Shown here piece by piece: positions 17,145-26,639 of a stretch of 41,944 nt of DNA. The position numbers and the translations under genes were made by a program. Below the pieces are notes generated by a model. The model did no database searches, was not told the DNA's origin, and saw only the letters and a program-made list of their open reading frames with translations. The DNA comes from Paracoccaceae bacterium. Its GTDB lineage: Bacteria; Pseudomonadota; Alphaproteobacteria; Rhodobacterales; Rhodobacteraceae. Positions within the stretch are counted from its first letter, which is position 1. Every line of letters begins with the position of its first letter. Location of the stretch: assembly GCA_007118295.1 (NCBI GenBank), contig SKRW01000173.1, positions 1-41,944 of the forward strand. The letters run 5' to 3'.

Positions 17145-18122
17145 ATGTATGCACAGATGGTAACATCCGAAGCGACAAACGACGATCCCGCGAAACTGGT
17201 CGCGTTTCAGGCGCGGATCGATGCGGGCGAGAAGATCGAGCCGAAGGACTGGATGCCCGAGGGCTATCGCAAGACACTCATCCGCCAGATCGGCCAGCAC
17301 GCCCATTCCGAGATCGTGGGCCAGTTGCCCGAGGGCAACTGGATCACCCGCGCGCCGACGCTGGAACGCAAGGCGATCCTGCTGGCCAAGGTGCAGGACG
17401 AGGCAGGCCACGGGCTGTATCTGTATTGCGCCGCCGAGACTCTGGGCGTGTCGCGGGACGAATTGACCGAGGCGCTGCTGTCGGGAAAGATGAAATACTC
17501 GTCCATCTTCAATTACCCGACCCTGACCTGGGCCGATATGGGGGCCGTGGGCTGGCTGGTCGATGGTGCCGCGATCATGAATCAGGTCCCCCTGCAGCGC
17601 ACCAGTTTCGGGCCCTATGCCCGCGCGATGGTGCGCATCTGCAAGGAAGAGAGTTTCCACCAACGGCAGGGCTATGACATCATGATGAAGATGGCCTTTG
17701 GCACACCTGCGCAGAAAGCCATGGCGCAGGATGCCCTCAACCGGTTCTGGTATCCGTCGCTGATGATGTTCGGCCCGTCCGACAAGGATTCGGTGCATTC
17801 CGCGCAAAGCATGGCGTGGAAGATCAAGATGAACACCAATGACGAACTGCGCCAGAAATTCGTCGATCAGACCGTGCCACAGGCCGAGTATCTGGGCCTG
17901 ACCATCCCTGACCCGGCTGTAAAGTGGAACGAGGACAAGGGCGGTTATGATTTCTCGGAACCGGACTGGTCCGAGTTCTTCGAGGTCATCAAGGGCAATG
18001 GCCCCTGCAATGCCGAGCGTCTGGAAGCGCGGCAAAAGGCATGGGATGACGGCGCGTGGTTCCGCGACGGGTTGATGGCGCATGCCAGCAAGCGGGCGAC
18101 GGCGAAGGTTGCAGCGGAGTAA
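17145..18122 (+). CDS. paaA: 1,2-phenylacetyl-CoA epoxidase subunit PaaA
   Basis: [67 protein letters not shown]...[20 protein letters not shown]...[12 protein letters not shown]; diiron ExxH motifs. Confidence 0.96.
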   Translation: MYAQMVTSEATNDDPAKLVAFQARIDAGEKIEPKDWMPEGYRKTLIRQIGQHAHSEIVGQLPEGNWITRAPTLERKAILLAKVQDEAGHGLYLYCAAETLGVSRDELTEALLSGKMKYSSIFNYPTLTWADMGAVGWLVDGAAIMNQVPLQRTSFGPYARAMVRICKEESFHQRQGYDIMMKMAFGTPAQKAMAQDALNRFWYPSLMMFGPSDKDSVHSAQSMAWKIKMNTNDELRQKFVDQTVPQAEYLGLTIPDPAVKWNEDKGGYDFSEPDWSEFFEVIKGNGPCNAERLEARQKAWDDGAWFRDGLMAHASKRATAKVAAE

Positions 18123-18213
18123 GCGGGGCTCTGCCTGTCGCCAGTCTCACTCGGACCAGGGGCGCTCCAATGGCGACCCCAGGAAATTTGAACAAATATG
18201 AAAGGGTTAGGGC

Positions 18214-18498
18214 ATGTCCAGTGAATGGCCGTTATGGGAGATCTTCATTCGTGGGCAGCACGGGCTGAACCACAGGCATGTCGGCAGCCTGCATGCGCCT
18301 GACGCCGAGATGGCGATCAAGCATGCGCGCGATGTCTATACGCGGCGCAATGAGGGGGTGAGCATCTGGGTTGTTCCTTCGGCCACGATCACGGCATCCA
18401 GCCCGTCCGACAAGGGGCCGCTGTTCGAGCCTGCGAATGCCAAGGTCTATCGGCACCCGACCTTTTTCGACATCCCTGACGAGGTGGGGAAGATGTGA
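18214..18498 (+). CDS. paaB: 1,2-phenylacetyl-CoA epoxidase subunit PaaB
   Basis: MSSEWPLWEIFIRGQHGLNHRHVGSLHAPDAEMAIKHARDVYTRRNEGVSIWVV... Confidence 0.96.
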   Translation: MSSEWPLWEIFIRGQHGLNHRHVGSLHAPDAEMAIKHARDVYTRRNEGVSIWVVPSATITASSPSDKGPLFEPANAKVYRHPTFFDIPDEVGKM

Positions 18499-19268
18499 TG
18501 ACGACCAAGGCCGATCTGGACAAGGCGCTGTTCGAGGGGCTGTGCCGCCTCGGGGATTCCACACTGGTGCTGGGGCATCGGGTGTCGGAATGGTGCGGGC
18601 TCGCACCCGTTCTCGAAGAAGACATCGCGCTGGCCAATGTGGCGCTTGACCTGATCGGGCAGACGCAGCTTTGGCTGGGGCTGGCGGCAGAGGTCGAGGG
18701 CAAGGGGCGCGATGCTGATGAGTTGGCCTTTCGCCGCGATGTCTGGGAATTCCGCAACCTGCTGCTGGTCGAACGCCCGAATGGCGATTTCGGTCACACA
18801 TTGATGCGGCAGTTCCTGTTCGACGCGTGGCACCAGCCCATGCTCAAGGCGCTGGAAGGGTCTGGCGACAGCCGCATTGCCGGAATTGCCGCCAAAGCAG
18901 GGCGCGAGGTGGCCTATCATCTGGAACGCTCGGCTGATCTGGTGATCCGGCTGGGGGATGGCACCGAGGAAAGCCATGCGCGCATGCAGGCCGCACTGGA
19001 CCGGCTCTGGCCCTATACGGGTGAGATGATGGCAGGCGATTCAACTGATGCTGCACTGGCCGAGGCCGGGATCATGGCCGCGCCTGACAGCATTCGCCCC
19101 GTCTGGGACGCCTTGGTGGCCGAGGTGCTGGGCGAGGCCACGCTGAAGGCCCCCGAGAGCACCTTTATGCACAAGGGCGGCAAGCAGGGGCAGCATTCCG
19201 AGCATCTGGGCCATATGCTGGCGACGATGCAATGGCTGCAGCGCGCCTATCCGGATGCGACATGGTAA
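18498..19268 (+). CDS. paaC: 1,2-phenylacetyl-CoA epoxidase subunit PaaC
   Basis: LGHRVSEWCGLAPVLEEDIALANVALDLIGQTQLWLGLAAEVEGKGRDADELAFRRD...; 1-nt overlap with paaB. Confidence 0.95.
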   Translation: MTTKADLDKALFEGLCRLGDSTLVLGHRVSEWCGLAPVLEEDIALANVALDLIGQTQLWLGLAAEVEGKGRDADELAFRRDVWEFRNLLLVERPNGDFGHTLMRQFLFDAWHQPMLKALEGSGDSRIAGIAAKAGREVAYHLERSADLVIRLGDGTEESHARMQAALDRLWPYTGEMMAGDSTDAALAEAGIMAAPDSIRPVWDALVAEVLGEATLKAPESTFMHKGGKQGQHSEHLGHMLATMQWLQRAYPDATW

Positions 19269-19768
19269 GCGTCGCACAGGTCTGGGACTGGCTGGCCGAG
19301 GTGCCGGACCCCGAGATCCCCGTGATCTCGGTCACCGATCTGGGGATCGTGCGCAACGTGGCGCTGGACGGTGAAACTGTCGTGGTGACAGTGACGCCCA
19401 CCTATTCGGGCTGCCCCGCGACATCGGTCATCAATTTCGAGATCGAGACGGCATTGCGCGCACATGGGGTCGCGGATGTGCGGCTGGAACGGCAGCTTGA
19501 TCCGCCATGGACCACCGACTGGCTGAAACCTGCGGCGCGTGACAAGCTGCGCGCCTACGGGATCGCCCCCCCCATTGACGGCACGCGCGCAACCGGGGTT
19601 GTCGCAGGCCGGATCAACCGGTTGACCGGGGGCGCATTTGTGGTCCCCTGCCCGCGCTGCGGATCAGAGAAGACGCAAAAGGTCAGTCAGTTCGGCTCGA
19701 CCCCATGCAAGGCCGCGTATCAGTGCCGAACCTGTCTGGAACCCTTCGACTATTTCAAATGTATCTGA
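19262..19768 (+). CDS. paaD: 1,2-phenylacetyl-CoA epoxidase assembly/maturation protein PaaD
   Basis: VWDWLAEVPDPEIPVISVTDLGIVRNV...; C-terminal CPRCGS...CRTC cysteines; overlaps paaC. Confidence 0.95.
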   Translation: MVSVAQVWDWLAEVPDPEIPVISVTDLGIVRNVALDGETVVVTVTPTYSGCPATSVINFEIETALRAHGVADVRLERQLDPPWTTDWLKPAARDKLRAYGIAPPIDGTRATGVVAGRINRLTGGAFVVPCPRCGSEKTQKVSQFGSTPCKAAYQCRTCLEPFDYFKCI

Positions 19769-19778
19769 GAGGTGCCCA

Positions 19779-20849
19779 ATGGCCCGCTTTCATCCGCTCG
19801 ACGTGACCGATGTGCAGCATGACACGCGCGATTCGGTCATCGTGACCCTGCGCCCGCGCGAGCCAGAGGCGTTTCGCTTTGTTCAGGGGCAATATCTGAC
19901 CTTTCGGCGCGACTTTGACGGGCAGGAAATCCGGCGCTCTTACTCGATCTGCTCGGGGCTGGATGACGGGACATTGCGCGTCGGGATCAAGCGGGTCGAT
20001 GGCGGGGCCTTTTCAGGCTGGGCGAATGAGAACCTCGCGCCCGGCGAGGTGCTCGAGGCGATGCCACCAGCGGGCAATTTTCACATGCCGCTATTGCCCG
20101 GTCAGGCGCGGCATTATCTTGGTTTTGCCGGTGGGTCTGGCATCACACCGGTTCTGTCGATCATCCGCACAGTGCTGGCACGCGAACCCCAAAGCCGCTT
20201 TACGCTGGTCTATGCCAACCGTCAGATCAGCTCGATCATGTTCCGCGAAGAGCTTGAAGATCTCAAGAATACCTATCTGGGGCGGCTGTCGGTGCTGCAT
20301 GTGCTGGAACAGGACGCGCAGGAAATCGAGTTGTTCACGGGGCGTGTGGATGCGGACAAGATGGCCGCGCTGTTCACCCATTGGGTTGACCCGAAATCCG
20401 TGGACGTCGCGTTCATCTGCGGGCCGGAACCGATGATGCTGACAATTGCCGCCGCATTGCGCGATCACGGTCTGGAGGACGCCCAGATCAAGTTCGAGCT
20501 GTTTGCATCCAACCAGCCGGGACGACTGCAGCAATCCGCAAAGGCACGGGCGCAGGCTGCCAAGGGCAAGACCTGTGCGCTGACCATCACGCTGGACGGA
20601 ACGACGCGCAATCTGGACCTGCCGCTTGATGGGACATCGGTTCTGGATGCAGCGCTCGGGGCCAGTCTGGATGCACCCTTTGCGTGCAAGGCGGGCGTGT
20701 GCTCGACATGCCGGGCCAAGGTGCTGGAGGGCGAGGCCGAGATGGCCGTCAACCACGCGCTGGAAGATTACGAGGTGCGGCAGGGCTACGTTCTGACCTG
20801 CCAGTGCATGGCGCTTTCTGACAGATTGGTGATCAGCTATGACGAATGA
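19779..20849 (+). CDS. paaE: 1,2-phenylacetyl-CoA epoxidase reductase subunit PaaE
   Basis: FNR-like flavin/NAD domain (RRSYSICSG, FAGGSGITPVLSIIRTVL) plus C-terminal 2Fe-2S ferredoxin (CKAGVCSTCRAKV). Confidence 0.95.
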   Translation: MARFHPLDVTDVQHDTRDSVIVTLRPREPEAFRFVQGQYLTFRRDFDGQEIRRSYSICSGLDDGTLRVGIKRVDGGAFSGWANENLAPGEVLEAMPPAGNFHMPLLPGQARHYLGFAGGSGITPVLSIIRTVLAREPQSRFTLVYANRQISSIMFREELEDLKNTYLGRLSVLHVLEQDAQEIELFTGRVDADKMAALFTHWVDPKSVDVAFICGPEPMMLTIAAALRDHGLEDAQIKFELFASNQPGRLQQSAKARAQAAKGKTCALTITLDGTTRNLDLPLDGTSVLDAALGASLDAPFACKAGVCSTCRAKVLEGEAEMAVNHALEDYEVRQGYVLTCQCMALSDRLVISYDE

Positions 20850-21600
20850 TGCAATGCCGATCGAGGAGTATCTGGCGCAGGGCGGGCGGCTGACGTCGCC
20901 CGGCAATGTGCCCCCGCGCTACCGGGGCGAGGTGTTGCGCCTGATGGCGGCGTTTGTGGACAGTGAAATGGCGGGGTCTGCCGGGTTTGCCGATGTCATC
21001 AATGATGCGCCGGGGATCACCTCGCGCATCGCAGCCGCCCGGATCGTGCTGGAAAAGGCAGATCATGCCGAGCGCGTGCTCAAGATCATGGCCGAATTCG
21101 GGGCCGATACCTCGCGCTATGTGGGCACGCATCCATGGGCCGCGCGGCTGGACCGTGATGCCGATATCGGTGCCGCGCGGCAGGGCGGTGACATGCGGCT
21201 GGCGGTGTTTCACTACCCGCTGTCCGGCTGGGTGGATGCAGTGGTGATGAATGTGCTGCAAGGCGCCGCAGCAGTGATCCAGTTGCGCGAATTTGCGCAA
21301 GTGTCCTATCAGCCGCTGGCAGAGACCTTTCGCGCGATCCTGCCCCGCGAGGCGCGCCACGCCGAACTTGGGCGCGCAGGGCTGGCCGAACTGGCGGCCA
21401 CAGCGCCCGATCAGGTGCGCGCATCGCTGGCCTATTGGCACCCGCGCGTGGCGCTGGGTTTCGGGCCGAAGGACTCCGAGCGGTTTGTGCGGTTGCACCG
21501 AATGGGGCTGCGCCACCGCCCGAATGCCGACATGCTGGCCGAGTGGGAGGCCACCATCGCTGACCACCTGAAAGACTGTGGAGTGCCCCCTGATGCTTGA
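20839..21600 (+). CDS. Additional PaaA/PaaC-like ferritin-fold protein (Phenylacetic acid catabolic protein family)
   Basis: MTNDAMPIEEYLAQGGRLTSPGNVPPRYRGEVLRLMAAFVDSEMAGSAGF...REARHAELGRAGLAELA...; helical, one ExxH; overlaps paaE and paaZ. Confidence 0.75.
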   Translation: MTNDAMPIEEYLAQGGRLTSPGNVPPRYRGEVLRLMAAFVDSEMAGSAGFADVINDAPGITSRIAAARIVLEKADHAERVLKIMAEFGADTSRYVGTHPWAARLDRDADIGAARQGGDMRLAVFHYPLSGWVDAVVMNVLQGAAAVIQLREFAQVSYQPLAETFRAILPREARHAELGRAGLAELAATAPDQVRASLAYWHPRVALGFGPKDSERFVRLHRMGLRHRPNADMLAEWEATIADHLKDCGVPPDA

Positions 21601-23644
21601 CGCATGGACCACCCGTCCGCTGGAAAGCTACCTCTACGGGGCCTGGCGCGCCGGGCGCGGAACAGCAAAGCCGCTCCATGACGCGGCCACAGGCGCGCTG
21701 GTGGCCGAGATCGATTCCACCGGCCTCGATTTTGCCGAGGCGCTGGCCTATGGGCGTAGCGCGGGGGCCGCATTGCGGGCAATGACGGTGCATGAACGTG
21801 CGCTGATGCTCAAGGCGCTGGGCCTCAAGCTGATGGAACAGAAGGATGATTTCCACGCGCTTTCGCTGGCGACCGGGGCCACCCCCAAGGATGGCTGGAT
21901 CGATATCGAAGGCGGTATCGGCACGCTGCTGAACTATGCGTCTCGCGCGCGGCGCGACTTGCCCAATACGCGTGTGCTGACCGATGGCGCCGTAGAGCCG
22001 CTGTCGAAAGACGCGAGTTTCTCGGCGCAGCATATCCTCAGCCCGTTGCGCGGTGTGGCGGTGCATATCAACGCGTTCAACTTCCCCATCTGGGGGATGC
22101 TGGAAAAGCTTGCGCCCAATCTGATTGCGGGCATGCCTGCCATTGTGAAACCCGCCAGCCAGACCGCCTATCTGACCGAATTGATGGTGCGCCGGATCAT
22201 CGCGACAGGGCTGTTGCCCGAAGGCGCGCTGCAACTGATTTGCGGGGGCGTGGGCGACCTGCTGGACCATGTGACTGCGCAGGATGTCGTCACCTTTACC
22301 GGGTCAGCGGCGACCGGGCAGCGCCTGCGCGCGCATCCTGCCATCTTGCGCAATTCCACCCGCTTCACAATGGAGGCGGACAGCCTGAATGCCTGTCTTC
22401 TTGGTCCGGATGCTGGCCCGGACAGCCCCGAGTTTGACCTGTTCCTGCGCGAAGTGACGCGCGAGATGACGGCCAAGGCAGGCCAGAAATGCACGGCCAT
22501 CCGCCGCATCATCATCCCGCGCGCGCACGTCGGGGCCGTGCGTGCGGCACTGGCTGCAAGACTGGCCGAGGTTCCGGTCGGGTTGCCGGGCGACGCTGGG
22601 ACGCGCATGGGGGCGCTTGCAGGGCTTGACCAGCGCGCAGATGTGCGTACAGCCATTGCACGGCTTGCATCCGAGGCAGAGATCATCGCAGGCGACCCGG
22701 ACTGCGTGCAGGTGACATCGGGCGACCCCGACAAGGGGGCCTTCCTGAACCCGGTACTGCTATATACCGACCAGCCCATGACCGCCCACGCCGTCCACGA
22801 GGTCGAGGCATTTGGCCCCGTTGCAACGCTCCTGCCTTATGACGATCTGGGACAGGCGGTGGAACTGGCCGCAATGGGCAAGGGCTCGCTTGTCTCGTCA
22901 CTCTTCACCAACGCGCCAGATGTGGCCGAAGAGGTTGTGCTGGGCCTCGCACCCTTTCATGGCCGCGTGATGATCGGCAACCGTGACAGCGCCAGGACCG
23001 CGACTGGCCACGGCTCGCCCCTGCCAATGCTGGTGCATGGCGGGCCGGGGCGCGCGGGTGGCGGCGAGGAACTGGGCGGCATGCGTGCGCTGCACCATTA
23101 CATGCAGCGCACCGCTGTTCAGGGCGCGCCGCGCTTGCTGAGTGCCGTGACCGGCCGCTGGCTGGACGGCGCACCCACCCGCAGCGACACCCACCCGTTC
23201 CGCAAATCGCTGGCCGATCTGCGCGTCGGAGATCAACTCGCGACTGAATCGCGCGACATCACCCTTGCCGATATCGAGCATTTCGCAGGCTTCACAGGCG
23301 ATACCTTTTACGCCCATATGGACGAGCAAGCCGCCCGAGCAAACCCGTTCTTCGACGGTCGCGTGGCGCATGGCTATCTGATCGTGTCCTTTGCCGCTGG
23401 CCTGTTCGTGCAGCCTGACCCCGGTCCGGTGCTGGCGAATTACGGCATCGACAACCTGCGTTTCCTGACGCCCGTTTATCCGGGCGACCGGTTGCAGGTG
23501 CATCTGACCTGCAAGGAGATCAACCCACGGGCCGAGGGCGACCATGGCGAAGTGCGCTGGGATTGTCAGGTCCGCAACCAGACAGGCGTTCTGGTTGCGC
23601 AATATGATGTGCTGACCATGGTGGCCAAGACCTGGCCCGCCTGA
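21593..23644 (+). CDS. paaZ: Bifunctional oxepin-CoA hydrolase / 3-oxo-5,6-dehydrosuberyl-CoA semialdehyde dehydrogenase PaaZ
   Basis: ALDH domain with [18 protein letters not shown] and MaoC-like hydratase [37 protein letters not shown]. Confidence 0.95.
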   Translation: MLDAWTTRPLESYLYGAWRAGRGTAKPLHDAATGALVAEIDSTGLDFAEALAYGRSAGAALRAMTVHERALMLKALGLKLMEQKDDFHALSLATGATPKDGWIDIEGGIGTLLNYASRARRDLPNTRVLTDGAVEPLSKDASFSAQHILSPLRGVAVHINAFNFPIWGMLEKLAPNLIAGMPAIVKPASQTAYLTELMVRRIIATGLLPEGALQLICGGVGDLLDHVTAQDVVTFTGSAATGQRLRAHPAILRNSTRFTMEADSLNACLLGPDAGPDSPEFDLFLREVTREMTAKAGQKCTAIRRIIIPRAHVGAVRAALAARLAEVPVGLPGDAGTRMGALAGLDQRADVRTAIARLASEAEIIAGDPDCVQVTSGDPDKGAFLNPVLLYTDQPMTAHAVHEVEAFGPVATLLPYDDLGQAVELAAMGKGSLVSSLFTNAPDVAEEVVLGLAPFHGRVMIGNRDSARTATGHGSPLPMLVHGGPGRAGGGEELGGMRALHHYMQRTAVQGAPRLLSAVTGRWLDGAPTRSDTHPFRKSLADLRVGDQLATESRDITLADIEHFAGFTGDTFYAHMDEQAARANPFFDGRVAHGYLIVSFAAGLFVQPDPGPVLANYGIDNLRFLTPVYPGDRLQVHLTCKEINPRAEGDHGEVRWDCQVRNQTGVLVAQYDVLTMVAKTWPA

Positions 23645-23647
23645 CCC

Positions 23648-24238
23648 TCAGCGCCGCCCGCAGGCGCGCAATTGCTGGTCATACATCTGCGCGCGCGACG
23701 CCACCCTGTCTGCCACGCTGATCAGCCACGGCTTTGCGTTGAATGACCCGCGCGCAAATCCGGTATGCCCTTCGTGATAGGCAAGATACTGGTTGCGCGC
23801 ATCGGTCAGCGGGATGCCATTCCGCTCGCGTGTCTTGTTGGTGTACCAACCGACGAAATCTGTTGCGTCCTGAATATTCGTGCGGGACGCCCGGCGGCTT
23901 CCCGCTTCGCGCACATATTCATCCCAAGTGCCATCCAGCGCCTGCGAATACCCCAACGCCGACGATTGCCGCCCCATCGGGATGACGCCCAGAGTATAGC
24001 GCACCGGCGTGCGCGCATCGCCGATGAACCGGCTTTCCGCATGGATGATCGCCATCTGAACCGGCAGGGGCGTTCCCCAGCGCCGCTCGGTCGCGCGCAT
24101 GGCCGCAAAATACTGCGGTCGTTCACGCTCCATCAAGCAGGCATTTTCAAGATTTCGCGGGGCCGAAAACGATGCCTGACGGCTGCCGCACCCCGCAAGG
24201 ACCGCGACCACCAACAGGGCGAGGGCTAATCTGCTCAT
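23648..24238 (-). CDS. SLT-like lytic transglycosylase lipoprotein
   Basis: Lipobox MSRLALALLVVAVLAGC; MAIIHAESRF (catalytic Glu motif), ALGYSQALDGTWDEYV, YLAYHEGHTGFARGSF. Confidence 0.8.
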   Translation of the reverse strand: MSRLALALLVVAVLAGCGSRQASFSAPRNLENACLMERERPQYFAAMRATERRWGTPLPVQMAIIHAESRFIGDARTPVRYTLGVIPMGRQSSALGYSQALDGTWDEYVREAGSRRASRTNIQDATDFVGWYTNKTRERNGIPLTDARNQYLAYHEGHTGFARGSFNAKPWLISVADRVASRAQMYDQQLRACGRR

Positions 24239-24376
24239 ACTGACCTCGTTTTTTATGGAACCTTAGCGAATTGGGGACGCAATGTAATCCCCCCGCCACT
24301 GCATTATTCCGGGTTTTGGGCCCCACAGCACCACGCCTGATGCAAATGTGACCTGAATTCGCCCATTTGCGCCGCG

Positions 24377-24391
24377 TTAACATCTCATTGA
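24377..24391 (+). promoter_or_regulatory. CtrA-like site upstream of motB (TTAA-N7-TTGA)
   Basis: TTAACATCTCATTGA; one mismatch to TTAA-N7-TTAA; 46 bp upstream of motB ATG. Confidence 0.35.
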
Positions 24392-24436
24392 AACATGCAC
24401 GCTAATCTGGTGGCGGGTGAAGATACAGGTGGGATC

Positions 24437-25225
24437 ATGCAGCGTTCTGACAATGTCAGGCCAATAATCATCAAGCGCAAGAAAGTCGTCGTTGCCGGGG
24501 GGCACCACGGTGGTGCCTGGAAAGTTGCCTACGCGGATTTTGTGACGGCCATGATGGCCTTTTTCCTGATGCTGTGGTTGCTGGGCTCTGTCACGGATGA
24601 CAAGCGCAAGGGAATTGCGGATTATTTTTCCGAAACACATGCGATAGAAAGCCATTCGTCGGGGGCTGATGGCGTGATGGGGGGCAGTTCACTGTCACTG
24701 GTGGAATCGCTGACCGACACGATCGCCACGCGCGAACGGTCCAATTCGGATAGCGCCGCGCTGGAAACGCTGGCGCAGACACTTGATACTGCCGCCGCTC
24801 AGGACAGCGCCCTTGGCGAGGCGTTCGAGCATGTCTCCATCAGGCTGACGGATGAGGGGCTGGTCATCGAATTGTTCGACCTTGAGACAGCCTCCCTGTT
24901 CGAGCATGGCACCGACCAGCCCATGCCAGTCCTGAAACTGCTGCTCTCCGTCATGACCGAAGCTTTCGAAACGGTTTTGAATCAGGTTGCAATCGGCACG
25001 CATTCGCGCAGCTTTCCATCGGTTATCCGCGAAAACCCGGTGTGGAGCCTGACCATGGATCGCGCGCAATCCGTCCATCGCATGATGGAAGCAGAAGGTT
25101 TGCCTGACCAGCGGTTCCAGCGTGTTTCCGGCAACGCAGACCGCGCGCCTGTCGAACCGAACCCCATGGCGGCGCGTAACAACCGGATCGAACTGATCTT
25201 GTTGCGCATGACAGACGGGGCCTGA
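24437..25225 (+). CDS. motB: Flagellar motor protein MotB
   Basis: RPIIIKRKKVVVAGGHHGGAWKVAYADFVTAMMAFFLMLWLLGSVTDDKRKGIADYFS...NNRIELILLRM. Confidence 0.93.
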   Translation: MQRSDNVRPIIIKRKKVVVAGGHHGGAWKVAYADFVTAMMAFFLMLWLLGSVTDDKRKGIADYFSETHAIESHSSGADGVMGGSSLSLVESLTDTIATRERSNSDSAALETLAQTLDTAAAQDSALGEAFEHVSIRLTDEGLVIELFDLETASLFEHGTDQPMPVLKLLLSVMTEAFETVLNQVAIGTHSRSFPSVIRENPVWSLTMDRAQSVHRMMEAEGLPDQRFQRVSGNADRAPVEPNPMAARNNRIELILLRMTDGA

Positions 25226-25229
25226 GGCA

Positions 25230-25245
25230 TTATCCGGAAATTAAC
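25230..25245 (+). promoter_or_regulatory. CtrA-like site upstream of flgE (TTAT-N7-TTAAC)
   Basis: TTATCCGGAAATTAAC; one mismatch to TTAA-N7-TTAAC; 53 bp upstream of flgE ATG. Confidence 0.45.
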
Positions 25246-25297
25246 GGAGCCACGCCAGAGTCACTGTGAGAGAGAATCATAGTGGAATGGAGTGGAC

Positions 25298-26611
25298 ATG
25301 AGCATTTCGTCTTCGATGAACGCGGGCGTCGCAGGACTGCGGGCCAACGCGACCCGCTTGGCGACAATCTCGGACAATATCGCGAATTCGGCGACCTACG
25401 GCTATCGCAGGTCGCAGACGAGTTTTCAGTCGATGGTCATCGGGTCGGGCATCGCGGGGCAGTCAACCTATTCGGCGGGCGGCGTCCGAACCACAAGCCA
25501 GCGCATCGTCGATCAGGGCGGCGCGCTGGTCGGCACCCAGAATGCAACGGATATTGCATTGTCGGGTCGGGGTTTCATACCGGTCACATCGGCAGTCGGT
25601 GCCAATCTGCAGAATGGCTCCGCACCGCTGATGCTGACCACGACCGGCTCGTTCCGACAGGATGCAAACGGCTATCTGCGCGATACTTCCGATCACGTGC
25701 TTCTGGGCTGGCCTGCGGAACTCGACGGGTCCATTGCAGCCTATCCGCGCGACAGCATTGCCGGCCTGCAGCCTGTCCGGATTGAAACCATACAGCAGAC
25801 CTTTTCAGAAACCCGGCAGATACAGCTTGGCGTGAACCTGCCCGCCTCGGCAACCTTGCCCGCCGCCACCAGCGATCCACTGCGCCTGTCGGTCGAGTAC
25901 TTTGACCTGTTCGGTCTGAGCAGTTCGATAGATATCGAATTCGAACCGGTCCTCACACCGCCGACTCCAAGCAACACCTGGCAAATGGCCCTGACCGATG
26001 CCAGTTCCGGTGACCCGATCGGCAGCTATACGCTGGTTTTTGACGATACTATGGGTCAGGCAGGAACGCTACTGTCCGCAACCCGGACAAGCGCCATTGG
26101 CGCCGATTACGACCCGGCGACCGGCACGCTCCCGATGGCACTCGGCAACCAGAGCATTGATCTGTCGCTGGGACTGCCCGGACAGGGCAGCGGCGTGGTT
26201 CAGCGCGGTCAGACCTTCTCGCCAGCGGGTGTCAGCCAGGATGGCTTTGGAACCGGTAATCTGGTCGGGCTGATGGTCGACAGCAATGGCAACCTTGACG
26301 CGATCTATGATCAGGGGTTCCGGCGCACGCTATACCGTATCCCGATTGTCGATGTTCCAAACCCCAATGGACTGAGCGCGCTGAACAGTCAGGCTTTTCA
26401 GGTATCGCGCGACAGTGGCCCCTTCTTTCTGTGGGACGCAGGCACGGGACCCGTGGGAGAGTTCGTGGGCTTTGCACTGCAGGAATCGGCAACCGATGTC
26501 GCCGCCGAACTGACCAGCCTGATCCAGACCCAGCGCGCGTATTCGTCCAACGCCAAGGTGATCCAGACTGTCGACGAGATGTTTCAGGAAACCACCAACA
26601 TCAAACGCTGA
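25298..26611 (+). CDS. flgE: Flagellar hook protein FlgE
   Basis: MSISSSMNAGVAGLRANATRLATISDNIANSATYGYRRSQTSFQSMV... and C-terminal VAAELTSLIQTQRAYSSNAKVIQTVDEMFQETTNIKR. Confidence 0.92.
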   Translation: MSISSSMNAGVAGLRANATRLATISDNIANSATYGYRRSQTSFQSMVIGSGIAGQSTYSAGGVRTTSQRIVDQGGALVGTQNATDIALSGRGFIPVTSAVGANLQNGSAPLMLTTTGSFRQDANGYLRDTSDHVLLGWPAELDGSIAAYPRDSIAGLQPVRIETIQQTFSETRQIQLGVNLPASATLPAATSDPLRLSVEYFDLFGLSSSIDIEFEPVLTPPTPSNTWQMALTDASSGDPIGSYTLVFDDTMGQAGTLLSATRTSAIGADYDPATGTLPMALGNQSIDLSLGLPGQGSGVVQRGQTFSPAGVSQDGFGTGNLVGLMVDSNGNLDAIYDQGFRRTLYRIPIVDVPNPNGLSALNSQAFQVSRDSGPFFLWDAGTGPVGEFVGFALQESATDVAAELTSLIQTQRAYSSNAKVIQTVDEMFQETTNIKR

Positions 26612-26639
26612 CCACCCGCACTTTCAAGGTTAATCACGC

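Noticed and set aside
16461-18083. 540-aa minus-strand ORF antisense to paaJ/paaA
   Set aside because: Low-complexity shadow ORF from GC-rich codon bias; plus strand encodes clear PaaJ and PaaA.
21086-22270. 394-aa minus-strand ORF antisense to the extra PaaA-like gene and paaZ
   Set aside because: No recognisable motifs; fully overlapped by well-supported plus-strand genes.
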